Assembly: GCA_030248065.1 (NCBI GenBank)
Contig: JASAMV010001392.1
Coordinates: forward strand, 1-20,050
Origin: Rhynchonema sp. JSB1_4
Taxonomy: Eukaryota; Nematoda; Chromadorea; Monhysterida; Xyalidae
Reading direction: 5' to 3'
Length of the DNA stretch: 20,050 nucleotides
The notes under the pieces are model-generated. The model had not been told where the DNA came from. It did not search any database and was given only the letters and a program-made list of their open reading frames with translations. Of the stretch, positions 19,604-20,050 are shown piece by piece. Both the position numbers and the translations under genes were made by a program. Each line of letters opens with the position of its first letter. Position 1 is the stretch's first letter.

Positions 19604-20050
19604 TGTGATCGGTCTACCTAGGCACATCACATCAGTGTGATCGGATCGGACTACCATGTAGTCACATTGATGTGATCGGTCTTGGTAGTGAGTCGCATCG
19701 CATCACGTGATCAAATCGGATCTGCTTGCTCACGGACAACTGTTGCACACGCGGTCTAAACATTGTTTCACATGTACCAATCTCTGCAACAGCGCCCAGC
19801 TGACTGACTACAGTATGTGTGTCTATGGCAGTGTGTTGAAGGCTGTGCGTGCACTGGTTGCACACTGTGTGTGGCACACTAGCAGCACGCAAACATAGAC
19901 GCGCACGCACAGCTGGGTGATGTTACAAGCAGGGATGCATTAGTGGTTGCTTGTGTTGGTGGGCAAGACGGATCCGATCACATCACGTGATGTGACTACC
20001 AAGACCGATCCTATCACATCAATGTGATCGGTCTATACCTATAGTCACAC
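19604..20050. mobile_element. Inverted-repeat element built of ATCACGTGAT-type palindromes, reaches the window edge
   Basis: The left block 19661-19722 (CACATTGATGTGAT, CGGTCTTGGTAGT, CATCACGTGAT, TCGGATC) returns inverted at 19970-20025. Further GATCGGTCTA copies lie outside at 19607 and 20027. Both arms are packed with short palindromes (CACATCACGTGATGTG at 19979-19994, CACATTGATGTG, CACATCAATGTG). About 245 bp of GTGTG/CACAC-rich non-coding sequence lies between. The right end may continue beyond the window. Confidence 0.7.

Overview
The window looks like a piece of a repeat-rich invertebrate animal genome. The one gene I can name with confidence is the first coding exon of Abl interactor (Abi), a WAVE-complex subunit. 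It lies on the minus strand at 8633-8779 and ends at a clean phase-0 splice donor. Introns, mostly non-coding sequence, and dense non-autonomous DNA transposons all fit a metazoan. A candidate 35-nt intron in a neighbouring gene model would suit a flatworm-like genome, but that placement is inference only.

Layout. 1-8632 is the start of Abi intron 1 if the gene simply runs off the left edge; no Abi exon 2 was recognised. Inside it are a TGACTGC-rich hairpin cluster (661-957), a microsatellite (3357-3400), and a 4.8-kb palindrome (3401-8183). The palindrome has two arms of about 1.54 kb, nearly identical and inverted, around a 1.7-kb spacer that is itself inverted-symmetric but much more diverged. 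Each arm carries one copy of the same small TIR element.

8298-12305 is a patchwork of G/C-tract-rich transposons. Several share the end CAGTGTAGTTCCTGG and exact 8-bp target-site duplications, the format of hAT-superfamily MITEs. They are nested at least four deep: 8881-11711 holds 9137-11484, which holds 9431-11341, which holds 9502-9891. A fifth (10515-10874) also lies in the nest, and a relative with seven 18-bp iterons (11800-12278) lies just outside it. The outermost insertion begins 102 bp upstream of the Abi start codon, so the nest occupies the 5' flank or a 5' intron of Abi.

13194-14025 holds a probable second minus-strand gene of unknown function, with a C-terminal exon, an upstream exon and perhaps a short first exon. 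14026-18434 shows no gene I can support. 18750-18803 could be a plus-strand first exon with a mitochondrial-presequence look. Two more foldback elements close the window, at 19027-19391 and 19604-20050.

No rRNA, CRISPR, confident tRNA or intact transposase was seen. Most open frames of 60-150 codons here are chance or repeat-derived.
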